Origin: Actinobacteria bacterium OV450
GTDB lineage: Bacteria; Actinomycetota; Actinomycetes; Streptomycetales; Streptomycetaceae
Length of the DNA: 64,000 nt
Assembly (NCBI GenBank): GCA_001298555.1
Contig: LJCW01000120.1
Span: 1 to 64,000 of the forward strand
Reading direction: 5' to 3'
Both the position numbers and the translations under genes were made by a program. The notes beneath the pieces are model-generated. The model had not been told where the DNA came from. It did no database searches and worked only from the letters and a program-made list of their open reading frames with translations. The stretch's first letter is position 1, and each line of letters opens with the position of its first letter. This document shows, one piece after another, positions 1 through 7,745 of the stretch.

Positions 1-238
1 GGCCGAGGCGGCCCCCGCGGCCCGGCGGCGCGGGCCGCGGCGCCGGGCATCGCCAACCCCTGGCCACGCCCGGCTGCGGCGGAGGCGGTACGCGGGCGGA
101 CCGGCCGCAGGACCTGCCGGCGGCGGCCGACAGGGCGGCATCATCACGGCCCCCGGCGCCACCCACCCCTACCGGCGTTCGAGGCGCGGGAGTTCCGGGG
201 CCAGCGCCCTAGGCGTCGCGGGCGGGTGCAGCGCCGTC
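1..238. other. Unassigned GC-rich left edge
   Basis: No gene can be supported here. One plus-strand frame stays open from the window edge to a TAG at 210-212 and ends in a Pro/Ala-rich stretch. It could be the tail of a gene starting outside the window, but at this base composition open frames occur by chance and no domain is recognisable. Confidence 0.3.
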
Positions 239-605
239 GGCGGCATCCGGTCCCGCCGGGCGGAGAGGCGGAGCCAAGGGCGGTGCCCGCGCCCCAGGCG
301 GCGGGGGCGGGCGCAGCGCCACGGGCGGCATCCGGTCCCGCCGGGCGGAGAGGCGGAGCCAAGTGCGGCGCCCGCGCCCCAGGTGGCGGGGCGGGCGCAG
401 CGCCACGGGCGGCATCCGGTCCCGTCGGGCGGAGAGGCGGCGCCAAGGGCGGTGCCCGCGCCCCAGGCGGCGGGGGCGGGCGCAGCGCCACGGGCGGTAT
501 CCGGTCCCGTCGGCCGGGGAGGCGGCGCCAAGGCCTGCCCCCGCGCCCCAGGCGCCCTCGGCGGCATCCGGTCCCGCCGGCCGGGGAGGCCGGGCCAAGG
601 GCTGT
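239..605. repeat. Five-copy ~85-bp GC-rich tandem repeat
   Basis: A unit beginning GGCGGCATCCGGTCCCG recurs at 239, 324, 408, 493 and 560. Spacings are 85, 84, 85 and 67 bp, so the last interval is shortened. Copies differ by a few substitutions, for example CCGGGCGGAG against CCGGCCGGGG after the core. All six frames run open through parts of the array but give only low-complexity Arg/Pro/Ala sequence, so I treat it as non-coding. Its function is unknown. Confidence 0.8.
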
Positions 606-750
606 CCCGTGATCCGCGGCGGCGCCGGCTACGGCATCTCGCCGCGGATCACGGGACCGCCCGGATACGCCCGGCATGAGGACGACCCTCCGCCTCGCGG
701 TGCACCGCATCCGACGCCGCGCGCCGACCCACCGCGGATCACGGGACAGC
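601..750. repeat. Inverted 19-bp motif in three copies
   Basis: GCTGTCCCGTGATCCGCGG at 601-619 has an exact reverse complement at 732-750. A 16-bp reverse complement also lies at 641-656, pairing with 604-619 to give a 16-bp stem with a 21-nt loop. The 732-750 copy ends 2 bp before the end of the lysR gene (stop at 753-755, minus strand). The array could therefore act as that gene's terminator, or be a dispersed palindromic element or a protein-binding site. Confidence 0.7.
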
Positions 751-752
751 TC

Positions 753-1685
753 TCAGGCGGCCAGCAGAGGGCTTTCGTGGTGGCGGAGCCACGCCCGGTA
801 CGGCGGCGTGCGGAGCGCCGCCTCGCGGTACGCCGCCCGGAGGTCCTCGAAGATCTCGGCATGCGCGCCCGGCCGGCTGGCCATCAGCAGCCGGACGGCG
901 AGGGGGTCCCCGGACAGCGGCCGGATCGCCATGTCGTCACGCGGCCCCGACGTCGGCTGGCAGGGGGCCACCGCCTCGCCGGAGACGATCAGCGAGGTCG
1001 CGGTGTGGTAGTCGGCGTGCAGGACGGGCGGGTCCACCCCGGCGCCGGCGAACACCCGCCGCAGGCCGTCCCATTCACCGTCCACGGAGGGGTCGACCGT
1101 CCACCGGTCGGCCGCCAGGTCCTGTAACCGGACCACCGGCCGCCGCGCCGCGGGATGGTCCCGGGACATCGACACGAACTGCGGCTCCCGTTCCATCAGG
1201 ACCCGCAGCTCCAGCCCGGCCGGCACCCGCAGCGGACTGCCCTCGACCTCGTGGACGAAGGCCACGTCCAGCTGCCCCGAGGCCACCATCCGCAGGAGGG
1301 CGTTGGCCGACACGTCCACCACCAGCGCGGTTTCCGTGTCGGGCAGCCTGCGGTGGATCCGGCGCAGCCATCCCGGCAGGGCCCGGCTGGCGGTGGAGCC
1401 GATGTTCAGCCGCGGCCCGCGGGCCAGCGCCCTGGCCTCGGCGACGAGCGCGGCCATCTGGTCGAGGAGCGGGCGGGCCCGGCCGAGGACGGTCCGGCCG
1501 AAGGGGGTGGGCCGGCAGCCGGTGCGCTCGCGCAGGAACAGCTCGCCGTCCAGGGCGCGTTCGATGCGGCGCAGCTGCGTCGTGAGGGAGGGCTGGCTCA
1601 CGCCGAGCTGCCGCGCGGCTTTGTGCAGACTGCCGGCGTCGGCAATGGCGCACAGTGCGCGCAGGTGCCTCACCTCAAGCTCCAT
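753..1685 (-). CDS. LysR-family regulator divergent from snapalysin gene
   Basis: 310-residue LysR-type transcriptional regulator. The N-terminal winged helix-turn-helix reads ELEVRHLRALCAIADAGSLH, followed by the usual AARQLGVSQPSLTTQLRRIE segment and a C-terminal effector-binding domain with the GLELRVLMEREPQFVSM region. The open frame extends far upstream, but the ATG at 1685 puts the HTH at the N-terminus, as in all family members. The gene is divergent from the snapalysin gene at 1894. In Streptomyces, snapalysin genes are typically activated by such an adjacent LysR protein, so this is probably its activator. The effector is unknown. Confidence 0.9.
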   Translation of the reverse strand: MELEVRHLRALCAIADAGSLHKAARQLGVSQPSLTTQLRRIERALDGELFLRERTGCRPTPFGRTVLGRARPLLDQMAALVAEARALARGPRLNIGSTASRALPGWLRRIHRRLPDTETALVVDVSANALLRMVASGQLDVAFVHEVEGSPLRVPAGLELRVLMEREPQFVSMSRDHPAARRPVVRLQDLAADRWTVDPSVDGEWDGLRRVFAGAGVDPPVLHADYHTATSLIVSGEAVAPCQPTSGPRDDMAIRPLSGDPLAVRLLMASRPGAHAEIFEDLRAAYREAALRTPPYRAWLRHHESPLLAA

Positions 1686-1893
1686 GTCCCGAGGGTAGGC
1701 CGCCGTCAATGGACCGCACCAGCCACTGATACCCCCTCTAATCCCGCCATTCTCATGAAAGTTGACCTTCCGAAATCTCCCCGATAGGGCGGCGTTATCG
1801 ATGGCTGACATCATCCGCCGGCCGCTCCGGCTCCCGCAGACTCCGGTACCGAACGACCCACCCCCCGCACCGGACGAGTAGGAGCTCCCCCAC
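1686..1893. promoter_or_regulatory. lysR/snapalysin divergent promoter region
   Basis: This 208-bp spacer separates the divergent lysR and protease genes and should hold both promoters and the LysR operator. The block at about 1725-1775 is clearly richer in A/T than its surroundings and contains several T-N11-A arrangements expected for LysR binding. I could not single out one palindrome. An AGGAG ribosome-binding site at 1880-1884 precedes the protease ATG by 9 bases. Confidence 0.5.
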
Positions 1894-2565
1894 ATGCGCC
1901 ACTCCCGTATGTCCCGCAAGGCCGTTCTGGCCACCACCGTCGGCCTCGGCTTCGTGGCCGCCCTCGGCGTCGTCCCCACCGCCAGCGCGGCCCCCGCCCC
2001 CGCCCCCGCAGGCAATGCCGCGAGCTTCGCGGCGTACGAGCGTTCGCAGGAGAACCAGGACGCCAACCGCGCCTTCTTCGAGGCCGTGCAGCGCTCGGTC
2101 GCCGAGCAGCGTGCCGCGAACCCGGGTGTCCTCGCGGTGACCGTCACGTACAACACGCGCAACGCGCCCAGCTTCCGCAGCCAGATATCCCGCTCGGCGC
2201 AGATATGGAACAGCTCGGTCTCGAACGTGAAGCTCCAGGAGGTGTCCTCGGGCGGGAACTTCTCGTACTACGAGGGCAACGACTCGCGCGGTTCGTACGC
2301 GAGCACGGACGGCCACGGCCGGGGCTACATCTTCCTGGACTACCAGCAGAACCAGCAGTACGACTCCACCCGCGTGACCGCGCACGAGACCGGTCACGTG
2401 CTGGGCCTGCCGGACCACTACTCGGGGCCGTGCTCCGAGCTGATGTCGGGCGGCGGCCCGGGCACCTCGTGCACGAACCCCTACCCGAACAGCACGGAGC
2501 GCTCGCGCGTGAACCAGCTCTGGCGCAACGGGCTCGCCGCGTCGGGCCTGGGGACGAAGGGCTAG
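1894..2565 (+). CDS. snpA: Snapalysin (small neutral metalloprotease, M7)
   Basis: 223-residue secreted zinc endopeptidase. It has a signal peptide (basic [10 protein letters not shown], hydrophobic core, Ala-rich cleavage region around residues 30-34), a pro-region and a mature domain. The catalytic motif [11 protein letters not shown] is at residues 164-174, with zinc ligands H164 and H168, the third ligand D174 typical of snapalysins, and general base E165. Cysteines at 180 and 193 probably form the single disulfide. The start has an AGGAG site. The divergent LysR gene at 753-1685 is the likely activator. It probably digests milk-type protein substrates outside the cell, as known snapalysins do. 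Confidence 0.93.
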   Translation: MRHSRMSRKAVLATTVGLGFVAALGVVPTASAAPAPAPAGNAASFAAYERSQENQDANRAFFEAVQRSVAEQRAANPGVLAVTVTYNTRNAPSFRSQISRSAQIWNSSVSNVKLQEVSSGGNFSYYEGNDSRGSYASTDGHGRGYIFLDYQQNQQYDSTRVTAHETGHVLGLPDHYSGPCSELMSGGGPGTSCTNPYPNSTERSRVNQLWRNGLAASGLGTKG

Positions 2566-2587
2566 CGGTTTCGGCCAGCCGTCGGAG

Positions 2588-2818
2588 CTAGGGGAGTTTT
2601 CCCACCTCGGGTACGTATTCCGCGCAGTCCGGGTTCCGGCAGGGACCCGGTACCCACTCCGGAATGAAGATCCCCAGCGCCTTGCGCCGCCGGATGACGG
2701 TCTCGACGGGGCGCCCGCAGACCGGGCACGCGAGCTGTTCGTGCGCGGTCTGCGGGGCCACGGCCTCATGCGGGTGCGGGTGGCGCCGGTCCTGCTGTCG
2801 GTGCTGTTCGCCGGCCAT
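2588..2818 (-). CDS. Small zinc-ribbon protein, function unknown
   Basis: 76-residue protein with two cysteine pairs, CPVCGRP and CRNPDC, about 35 residues apart, which suggests one zinc ribbon. The N-terminal third is rich in His, Gln and Arg (GEQHRQQDRRHPHPHEA). I chose the ATG at 2818 because GGAGG lies just upstream, although the spacing of one base is unusually short. An in-frame ATG about 90 bases further upstream is possible. It lies convergent to the snapalysin gene. I do not recognise a specific function. Confidence 0.6.
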   Translation of the reverse strand: MAGEQHRQQDRRHPHPHEAVAPQTAHEQLACPVCGRPVETVIRRRKALGIFIPEWVPGPCRNPDCAEYVPEVGKLP

Positions 2819-3014
2819 ACCTCCACGGTAGGCCGGTTCCGGCCGTTCGGCCGGTTTCAGCGCTTGACGGTGTACGAGCCACCCGTCCGGCCGCCGCCGG
2901 GGAGGCACGCACCGGCCGGGTCCAGGGGGCGCACCCCGAAGCCGGCGCGGGACCTCGGCATGCCGTGCGGGCCAGAGCGCCGCGCACGCAGTGGCCGAGC
3001 AGCCGTGATCACCG

Positions 3015-3629
3015 TCATGACGCCGCGAGCCCCTGCGGCTTGCGCCACATGGGCCACATCAGCGGCCCCTCCGGCAGCTGCACCGCCTCACCCGTGAACT
3101 GCCAGCCGAGCCGCTCGTACAGACCCTTGCTGCGCTCGCTGCTCGCCTCCAGGTACGCGGGGACGCCCTCGCGGTCGCAGCGCTCCAGCACCGGCCGCAT
3201 CAGCTCGGTCCCCAGCCCCTCGCCCTGCCTCCCCGGCGCGACCGCGATCATCAGCAGGTACTCGTGCTCCTCGGAGGTCGGGTGCACCGCGCCCGTCAGC
3301 CGGCCCACCAGTTCGCACCGCTCGTTGTCCGGGTCGGCGACCGCCCGCATCTTCGCCGGGACGTCGTCCTCGGCGGCTTCCCCCTCCGGGTCCCCCGCCG
3401 GCACCCGCAGCCACAGGGCGGCGGCCGAACCGTCCACCGCGTAGTCGATGCGGCCCTCGGCCAGTGCCACGTCCACGAAGACGCCCAGGAACCGGCCGTG
3501 CACCGCGGCCCGGTGCTCCGGGTCCGGGAAGACCCAGCTGCTCACCGGGTCGGCGCGGAAGGCCTCGTCGAGCAGGCGTGCCACCGCGTCCCGGTCCGAC
3601 TGATCCGCCTGACGTATCTCCAGCGCCAC
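3015..3629 (-). CDS. GNAT-family N-acetyltransferase
   Basis: 204-residue protein of the GCN5-related N-acetyltransferase fold. The acetyl-CoA pyrophosphate-binding loop is visible as APGRQGEGLGTELM in motif A, preceded by the beta strand EHEYLLMIAV and followed by YLEASSERSKGLYERLGW, the usual motif B region. The acceptor substrate cannot be inferred. It starts at GTG 3629, is transcribed as a single gene and lies downstream of the terminator that closes the encapsulin operon. Confidence 0.85.
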   Translation of the reverse strand: MALEIRQADQSDRDAVARLLDEAFRADPVSSWVFPDPEHRAAVHGRFLGVFVDVALAEGRIDYAVDGSAAALWLRVPAGDPEGEAAEDDVPAKMRAVADPDNERCELVGRLTGAVHPTSEEHEYLLMIAVAPGRQGEGLGTELMRPVLERCDREGVPAYLEASSERSKGLYERLGWQFTGEAVQLPEGPLMWPMWRKPQGLAAS

Positions 3630-3695
3630 TGGTCACACCCTTCGCTCGCGTTTCAACTACCGCCAGCGATCCTAGAGTTGGCCCCGAACAGCGGA

Positions 3696-3735
3696 AAGCC
3701 CCGTTCCGGCACCATGCGGTGCCGGAACGGGGCTT
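3696..3735 (-). terminator. Terminator of encapsulin/polyprenyl synthetase operon
   Basis: Perfect 18-bp stem (3696-3713 with 3718-3735) around the tetraloop ATGC. It lies 28 bp downstream of the polyprenyl synthetase stop codon. There is no strong U-tract, as is common for Streptomyces terminators. Confidence 0.8.
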
Positions 3736-3762
3736 GCGCACGGACGTTTCCGCGCTAAGGGC

Positions 3763-4830
3763 TCACCGGGTGCGCCGCGTGACGAACTCCGCCAGCGCCA
3801 GCAGCCCGCCCGCGGCGCCGAGGTCCGGTACGGCCCGGGACAGCAGCTGCACCGCCCGGCCCATCCGGTCCGCGGCGTGGGCCTGCGCCCAGTCGCGCCC
3901 GCCGGCCCGGTCCACGGCCGCGGCGGCCTTGCGCACGTCGTCCTCCGTCATCGGCCCCGCGTACAGGGCCGCCAGCTCCTCGCCGGCCGCGGTGCCCGAG
4001 GTGAGGGCGGCCACCACCGGCAGGGACTTCTTGCGGGCGATCAGGTCGGCCCCGGCGGGTTTGCCGGTGTGACCCGGATCCCCCCAGATCCCGATCAGGT
4101 CGTCGATCAGCTGGAAGGCCAGTCCCGCCTCCCGGCCGAAGGCGTCCATGCTGTCGACCTCGTCCGGTCCGGCGCCGGCGTACAGCGCCCCGAGCGCGCA
4201 GGCGCAGCCCAGCAGGGCCCCAGTCTTGGCCGTCGCCATGGTCAGGCACTCGTCGAGCGAGACGTGCGGCCGCCGCTCGAACGCGCAGTCGGCCTGCTGG
4301 CCCGCGCACAGCTCGATGATGCAGGCCGCGAGCCGCCCCGAGGCCGGCGCGGAGGCGGGATGCGGATCCTCCGCGAGCAGCCGCAGCGCGAGTGCCATCA
4401 TGGCGTCGCCGGTGATGATCGCGTCCGGTGTCCCGAACACGGTCCAGGCGGTGGGCCTGCCCCGGCGCTTGGTGTCCTTGTCGATGACGTCGTCGTGCAG
4501 CAGGGTGAAGTTGTGCGCCAGCTCCACGGCCGCCGCCGCCCCCACGGCGCTCTCGTCCGCCGCGCCGTCCCCCTCGCCGGCCCGGCCGCCCCGCAGGGCC
4601 CGGGCCGCGGCCAGCACGAGCGCGGGCCGGATCGCCTTGCCCGCGCTGCCCGTGGCCGGTGTGCCGTCCGCCCGCTCCCAGCCGAAGTGGTACATCGCCA
4701 CGCGCCGCATCCCGCCCGGCAGGGTCTCGACCGCGCGGCGCAGTTCCGGGTTGACCGTTTCCCTCGTCCGCTCCAGCAGGGCCGCGGCCTCCTGCCCCTC
4801 GCCGGTCGTGATCGCCTCAGTGGTGCCCAT
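3763..4830 (-). CDS. Polyprenyl synthetase, probable encapsulin cargo
   Basis: 355-residue trans-isoprenyl diphosphate synthase that condenses isopentenyl diphosphate with an allylic diphosphate. The first Asp-rich motif is DDVID (residues 113-117). The second is DDLIGIWGD (243-251), followed by the KKSLP segment. The residue before the first motif is His, preceded by Leu-Leu, and the product chain length is not predictable by eye. The N-terminal ~25 residues (GTTEAITTGEGQEAA) are low-complexity and may mediate encapsulation, as disordered N-termini do for Family 2 encapsulin cargo. It is the second gene of an operon 60 bp behind the encapsulin gene and starts at ATG 4830 with GGGGA upstream. 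Confidence 0.9.
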   Translation of the reverse strand: MGTTEAITTGEGQEAAALLERTRETVNPELRRAVETLPGGMRRVAMYHFGWERADGTPATGSAGKAIRPALVLAAARALRGGRAGEGDGAADESAVGAAAAVELAHNFTLLHDDVIDKDTKRRGRPTAWTVFGTPDAIITGDAMMALALRLLAEDPHPASAPASGRLAACIIELCAGQQADCAFERRPHVSLDECLTMATAKTGALLGCACALGALYAGAGPDEVDSMDAFGREAGLAFQLIDDLIGIWGDPGHTGKPAGADLIARKKSLPVVAALTSGTAAGEELAALYAGPMTEDDVRKAAAAVDRAGGRDWAQAHAADRMGRAVQLLSRAVPDLGAAGGLLALAEFVTRRTR

Positions 4831-4837
4831 GGCGTGT

Positions 4838-4873
4838 CCCCGATCCCCGATCCCCGAAATCCCGATCCCCCGT
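4838..4873. repeat. Short CCCCGAT direct repeats in operon spacer
   Basis: The 60-bp spacer between the encapsulin and polyprenyl synthetase genes carries about four imperfect copies of CCCCGATC. They may simply be slippage products. On the coding strand they read as a G-rich run upstream of the polyprenyl synthetase ribosome-binding site. Confidence 0.6.
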
Positions 4874-4890
4874 GGTGCCCGGCCGGCCGC

Positions 4891-6297
4891 TCAGCGCCAG
4901 CGGGCGATCTCGACGTTCTCCAGGACGCCGAGCGCGTCCGGCACCAGTACCGCGGCGGAGAAGTAGGCGGTGACCAGGTACGAGATGATCGACTGCTCGC
5001 TGATCCCCATGAAGCGCACCGACATGCTCGGCTCGATCTCGTCCGGGATGCCGGGCTGGTGGAGGCCGATGACGCCGGAGTCTTCCTCGCCGGTGCGCAT
5101 GCAGAGGATGGACGTCGTCCGCGCCTCGCTGATCGGGATCTTGTTGCACGGGAAGATCGGCACCCCGCGCCAGCACGCCACCCGGGTGCCGGCGACGTCG
5201 ACCGTCTCGGGGTACAGGCCGCGCTTGTTGCACTCGCGGCCGAAGGCGGCGATCGCCTTGGGGTGGGCGAGGAACAGGTCGGAGCCGCGGCGCATGCTGA
5301 GCAGCTGGTCCATGTCGTCGGGGCTGGGGCCGCCGTCGTGCGGCTGGATGCGCTGGTCGTAGTCGGCGTTGTGCAGCAGGCCGAAGTCGCGGTTGTTGAG
5401 CATCTCGTGCTCCTGGCGCTCGCGCAGCGCCTCGACCGTGAGCCGCAACTGCTGCTCGGTCTGGTTCATCGGCTGGTTGTAGAGGTCGGCGACGCGGGTG
5501 TGCACCCGCAGGACCGTTTGTGCAATCGAGAGCTCGTACTCGCGCGGCCTGGCCTCGTAGTCCACGAAGGTGCCGGGGAGGACGGCCTCGCCGCGGTGGC
5601 CGGCGGAGAGGTCGATCGCGGCCTCGCCGTACGCGTTGGTGCGCTGCGCGGGCAGCGACCGCTGGGCCTGTACGTGCTCGCGCAGCGAGTCGACCCGGTC
5701 GGCGAGCAGCCGGAAGTCCTGGCGGGACAGGACGAGCGCGGTGCCGGAGGTGGCGGCGCGGGCGGTGTACTCCCAGATCGCCTCCTCGTCGACGAGGGAG
5801 TCCTCGCCGAAGTAGGCGCCGTCGGCGACGGTCCGCAGCACGGCGTCCTCGCCGTAGGGCCCGGGGCCGATCTGGTCGATGCGGCCGTGGGCGAGCAGGA
5901 ACACGCTGTCGGAGGCGCTGCCGAAGGAGGTGAGTTCCTGTCCGGCCTCGAAGTCGATCTGCCGGCACCGCTGGGCGAGCTCGGAGAGCACGTCCAGGTC
6001 CTCGTAGGTGCGCAGGAGCGGGAGTTCGCCGAGTTCGGCGGGGATGACCTGGACCTGGGTCCCGGTCTTGACGAACTCCACGCGCCCGTCGCCGACCGAG
6101 TAGCTCAGTCGCCGGTTCACCCGGTACGTGCCGCCCTGGACGGAGACCCACGGGAGCATCTTCAGGAGCCACCGGTCGGTGATCTCCTGCATCTGCGGCG
6201 CGGACTTGGTCGTGGTTGCCAAGTTCCGCGCGGCCGCGGTCGCAAGACTTCGCTGTGGTGTCTGGACCTCGGGTTCGGAACCTGCCTGGACCGACAT
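4891..6297 (-). CDS. Family 2B encapsulin nanocompartment shell protein
   Basis: 468-residue shell protein with an HK97-type fold that should self-assemble into an icosahedral nanocompartment. The E-loop/P-domain part (about residues 30-85 and 225-468) surrounds a Crp-like cyclic-nucleotide-binding domain at about 83-205, the feature that defines Family 2B. A phosphate-binding-cassette-like stretch, [20 protein letters not shown] (164-183), retains Gly-Glu and a later Arg, but ligand binding is untested. The C-terminal region contains [10 protein letters not shown] and [21 protein letters not shown], typical of the group. I chose ATG 6297 because AAAGGG sits 6 bases upstream; ATG 6303 abuts that site. 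It is the first gene of an operon with the polyprenyl synthetase, its likely cargo. Confidence 0.92.
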   Translation of the reverse strand: MSVQAGSEPEVQTPQRSLATAAARNLATTTKSAPQMQEITDRWLLKMLPWVSVQGGTYRVNRRLSYSVGDGRVEFVKTGTQVQVIPAELGELPLLRTYEDLDVLSELAQRCRQIDFEAGQELTSFGSASDSVFLLAHGRIDQIGPGPYGEDAVLRTVADGAYFGEDSLVDEEAIWEYTARAATSGTALVLSRQDFRLLADRVDSLREHVQAQRSLPAQRTNAYGEAAIDLSAGHRGEAVLPGTFVDYEARPREYELSIAQTVLRVHTRVADLYNQPMNQTEQQLRLTVEALRERQEHEMLNNRDFGLLHNADYDQRIQPHDGGPSPDDMDQLLSMRRGSDLFLAHPKAIAAFGRECNKRGLYPETVDVAGTRVACWRGVPIFPCNKIPISEARTTSILCMRTGEEDSGVIGLHQPGIPDEIEPSMSVRFMGISEQSIISYLVTAYFSAAVLVPDALGVLENVEIARWR

Positions 6298-6620
6298 GTG
6301 CATCCCTTTCGATCACTCCATGGATCTGCGGGATGCAGCCTTCCAGTACGGAACGTGGTGAGACCATTACACAAAAGGGTGGGACTACTCCGTCCGGGGG
6401 TGGGCACCCTTTGGGGTCCCCTCCTCCCCTCCAGCCGCCCCGGGCACCGCGGCGTACCTGTGAGTGACTGCCGTGACGGGTGGGCCGATCGGGACGAGTG
6501 TCCGGATCGGCTCGCTCACTGTACGAATGCACTAGCCCGGAAGAACCGCCTCCATTACACCGGAGAGCAACGAGGTGGACACGAAAGGTGACCATCGCGC
6601 ATCCGGAGAGGAGGCGGGCC
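6298..6620. promoter_or_regulatory. Divergent encapsulin/amidase promoter region
   Basis: 323-bp non-coding spacer between the divergent encapsulin and amidase genes. It holds an inverted repeat, AAAGGGTG at 6374-6381 and CACCCTTT at 6405-6412, separated by 23 bases. It also holds a strong GGAGG ribosome-binding site at 6610-6614, 6 bases before the amidase ATG. I could not assign promoter boxes with confidence. Confidence 0.5.
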
Positions 6621-7211
6621 ATGTCCGCACCCATGTCCGCGGACCGGTTCATCGGAGCACTGCGCAACGAGGGCCTGACCGTCGTCGAGGTCGGCGCCTG
6701 GCGCACCCACAACCGCAATCACAAGGGCCCGTGGGGCCCCGTGAACGGGGTGATGATCCACCACACCGTCACGCACGGCACCGCGTTCACCGTCTCGCTC
6801 TGCCGCGACGGCGACGCGGCCCTGCCCGGCCCGCTCTGCCACGGCGTGATCACCAAGGACGGCCGCGTCCACCTGGTCGGCTACGGCCGCGCCAACCACG
6901 CGGGGCTGGGCGACTCCGACGTCCTGGCGGCAGTGATCGCCGAGAAGCGGCTGCCCCCCGACCGCCATGCCGACACCGACGGCAACCGCCACTTCTACGG
7001 CTTCGAGTGCGAGAACCTCGGCGACGGCGACGACCCCTGGCCGGAGATCCAGCTCGACGCCATGGCCCGCGCGGCGGCGGCCCTGTGCCGCGTGCACGGC
7101 TGGACCGAGCGCTCGGTGATCGGCCACCTCGAATGGCAACCCGGCAAGATCGACCCGAAGGGCTTCACGATGGCCGCGTTCCGCGCCCGGGTCGGCGAAC
7201 GCCTCAACTGA
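6621..7211 (+). CDS. N-acetylmuramoyl-L-alanine amidase (Amidase_2 type)
   Basis: 196-residue zinc amidase that cleaves the bond between MurNAc and the L-Ala of the peptide stem. Probable zinc ligands are His47 in MIHHTVTHG, His169 in GHLEW and Asp178 in KIDPKG, the normal spacing for the Amidase_2/PGRP fold. A longer open frame exists upstream, but ATG 6621 has GGAGG six bases before it. No signal peptide or cell-wall-binding domain is visible, so it is either cytoplasmic or exported by an unseen route. Confidence 0.88.
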   Translation: MSAPMSADRFIGALRNEGLTVVEVGAWRTHNRNHKGPWGPVNGVMIHHTVTHGTAFTVSLCRDGDAALPGPLCHGVITKDGRVHLVGYGRANHAGLGDSDVLAAVIAEKRLPPDRHADTDGNRHFYGFECENLGDGDDPWPEIQLDAMARAAAALCRVHGWTERSVIGHLEWQPGKIDPKGFTMAAFRARVGERLN

Positions 7212-7257
7212 CGGAATCGGGTTGACACCCCGATGACCGAACCGTTTCCCTGACCCG

Positions 7258-7728
7258 ATGGCTGATCTTCGCATCGAACGGGTGGCCGGCGAAGCCTCCC
7301 TCCAGGACTGGCGGCACGTCCACAACGTGATCGTTCCCCCGGACGCCCTCACCCTCGACGAGGTCCGCGAGCGCGCCGGGCGCCACCTCCTGGACGTCGC
7401 CTACCTCGGCGACGAGCTCGTCGGCTGCATGACCGTGCGCCGGCCCACGGCCGACGCCCCGTCGGTGGCCACCGTGATCGCCCGGATCCTGCCCGCGCAC
7501 CGCGGGCAGGGCTTCGGCACCGCGCTCTACGCCCACGGCCTCGCCGCGGCGCACGCGCTCGTCCCCGCCCCCGACACGATCGAGACGATCGTCCTGGGCT
7601 CCAACGAGGACGGCCTGCGCTTCGCCCGCTCCCACGGCTTCGAGGAGTCCGAGCGCTACGTCCTCCCGGGCGCGACGGTCCCGTACGTCCACCTGCGGCG
7701 GCACTCCGCCGCCGCCCCGAACACCTGA
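7258..7728 (+). CDS. GNAT-family N-acetyltransferase
   Basis: 156-residue protein. Motif A reads ARILPAHRGQGFGTALYAHG, the canonical acetyl-CoA-binding loop, and NEDGLRFARSHGFEESERY matches motif B. It lies 46 bp after the amidase gene and 17 bp before the desulfhydrase-like gene on the same strand, so the three are probably co-transcribed. The substrate is unknown. Confidence 0.85.
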   Translation: MADLRIERVAGEASLQDWRHVHNVIVPPDALTLDEVRERAGRHLLDVAYLGDELVGCMTVRRPTADAPSVATVIARILPAHRGQGFGTALYAHGLAAAHALVPAPDTIETIVLGSNEDGLRFARSHGFEESERYVLPGATVPYVHLRRHSAAAPNT

Positions 7729-7745
7729 GCACCCACAATGGACGG

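Noticed and set aside
239..605. CRISPR array
   Set aside because: The repeats are adjacent 85-bp units with no short palindromic repeat plus unique-spacer pattern, and no cas genes are nearby.
363..1127. Long plus-strand open frames through the tandem repeats
   Set aside because: They are Arg/Pro/Gly-rich, shift with the repeats, and run antisense over the real lysR gene.
753..2162. 469-residue version of the LysR protein
   Set aside because: The extra N-terminus would run antisense into the snapalysin signal sequence, and LysR proteins start at the HTH.
3877..6591. Long plus-strand frame over the encapsulin operon
   Set aside because: Antisense shadow of the two conserved minus-strand genes; no domains.
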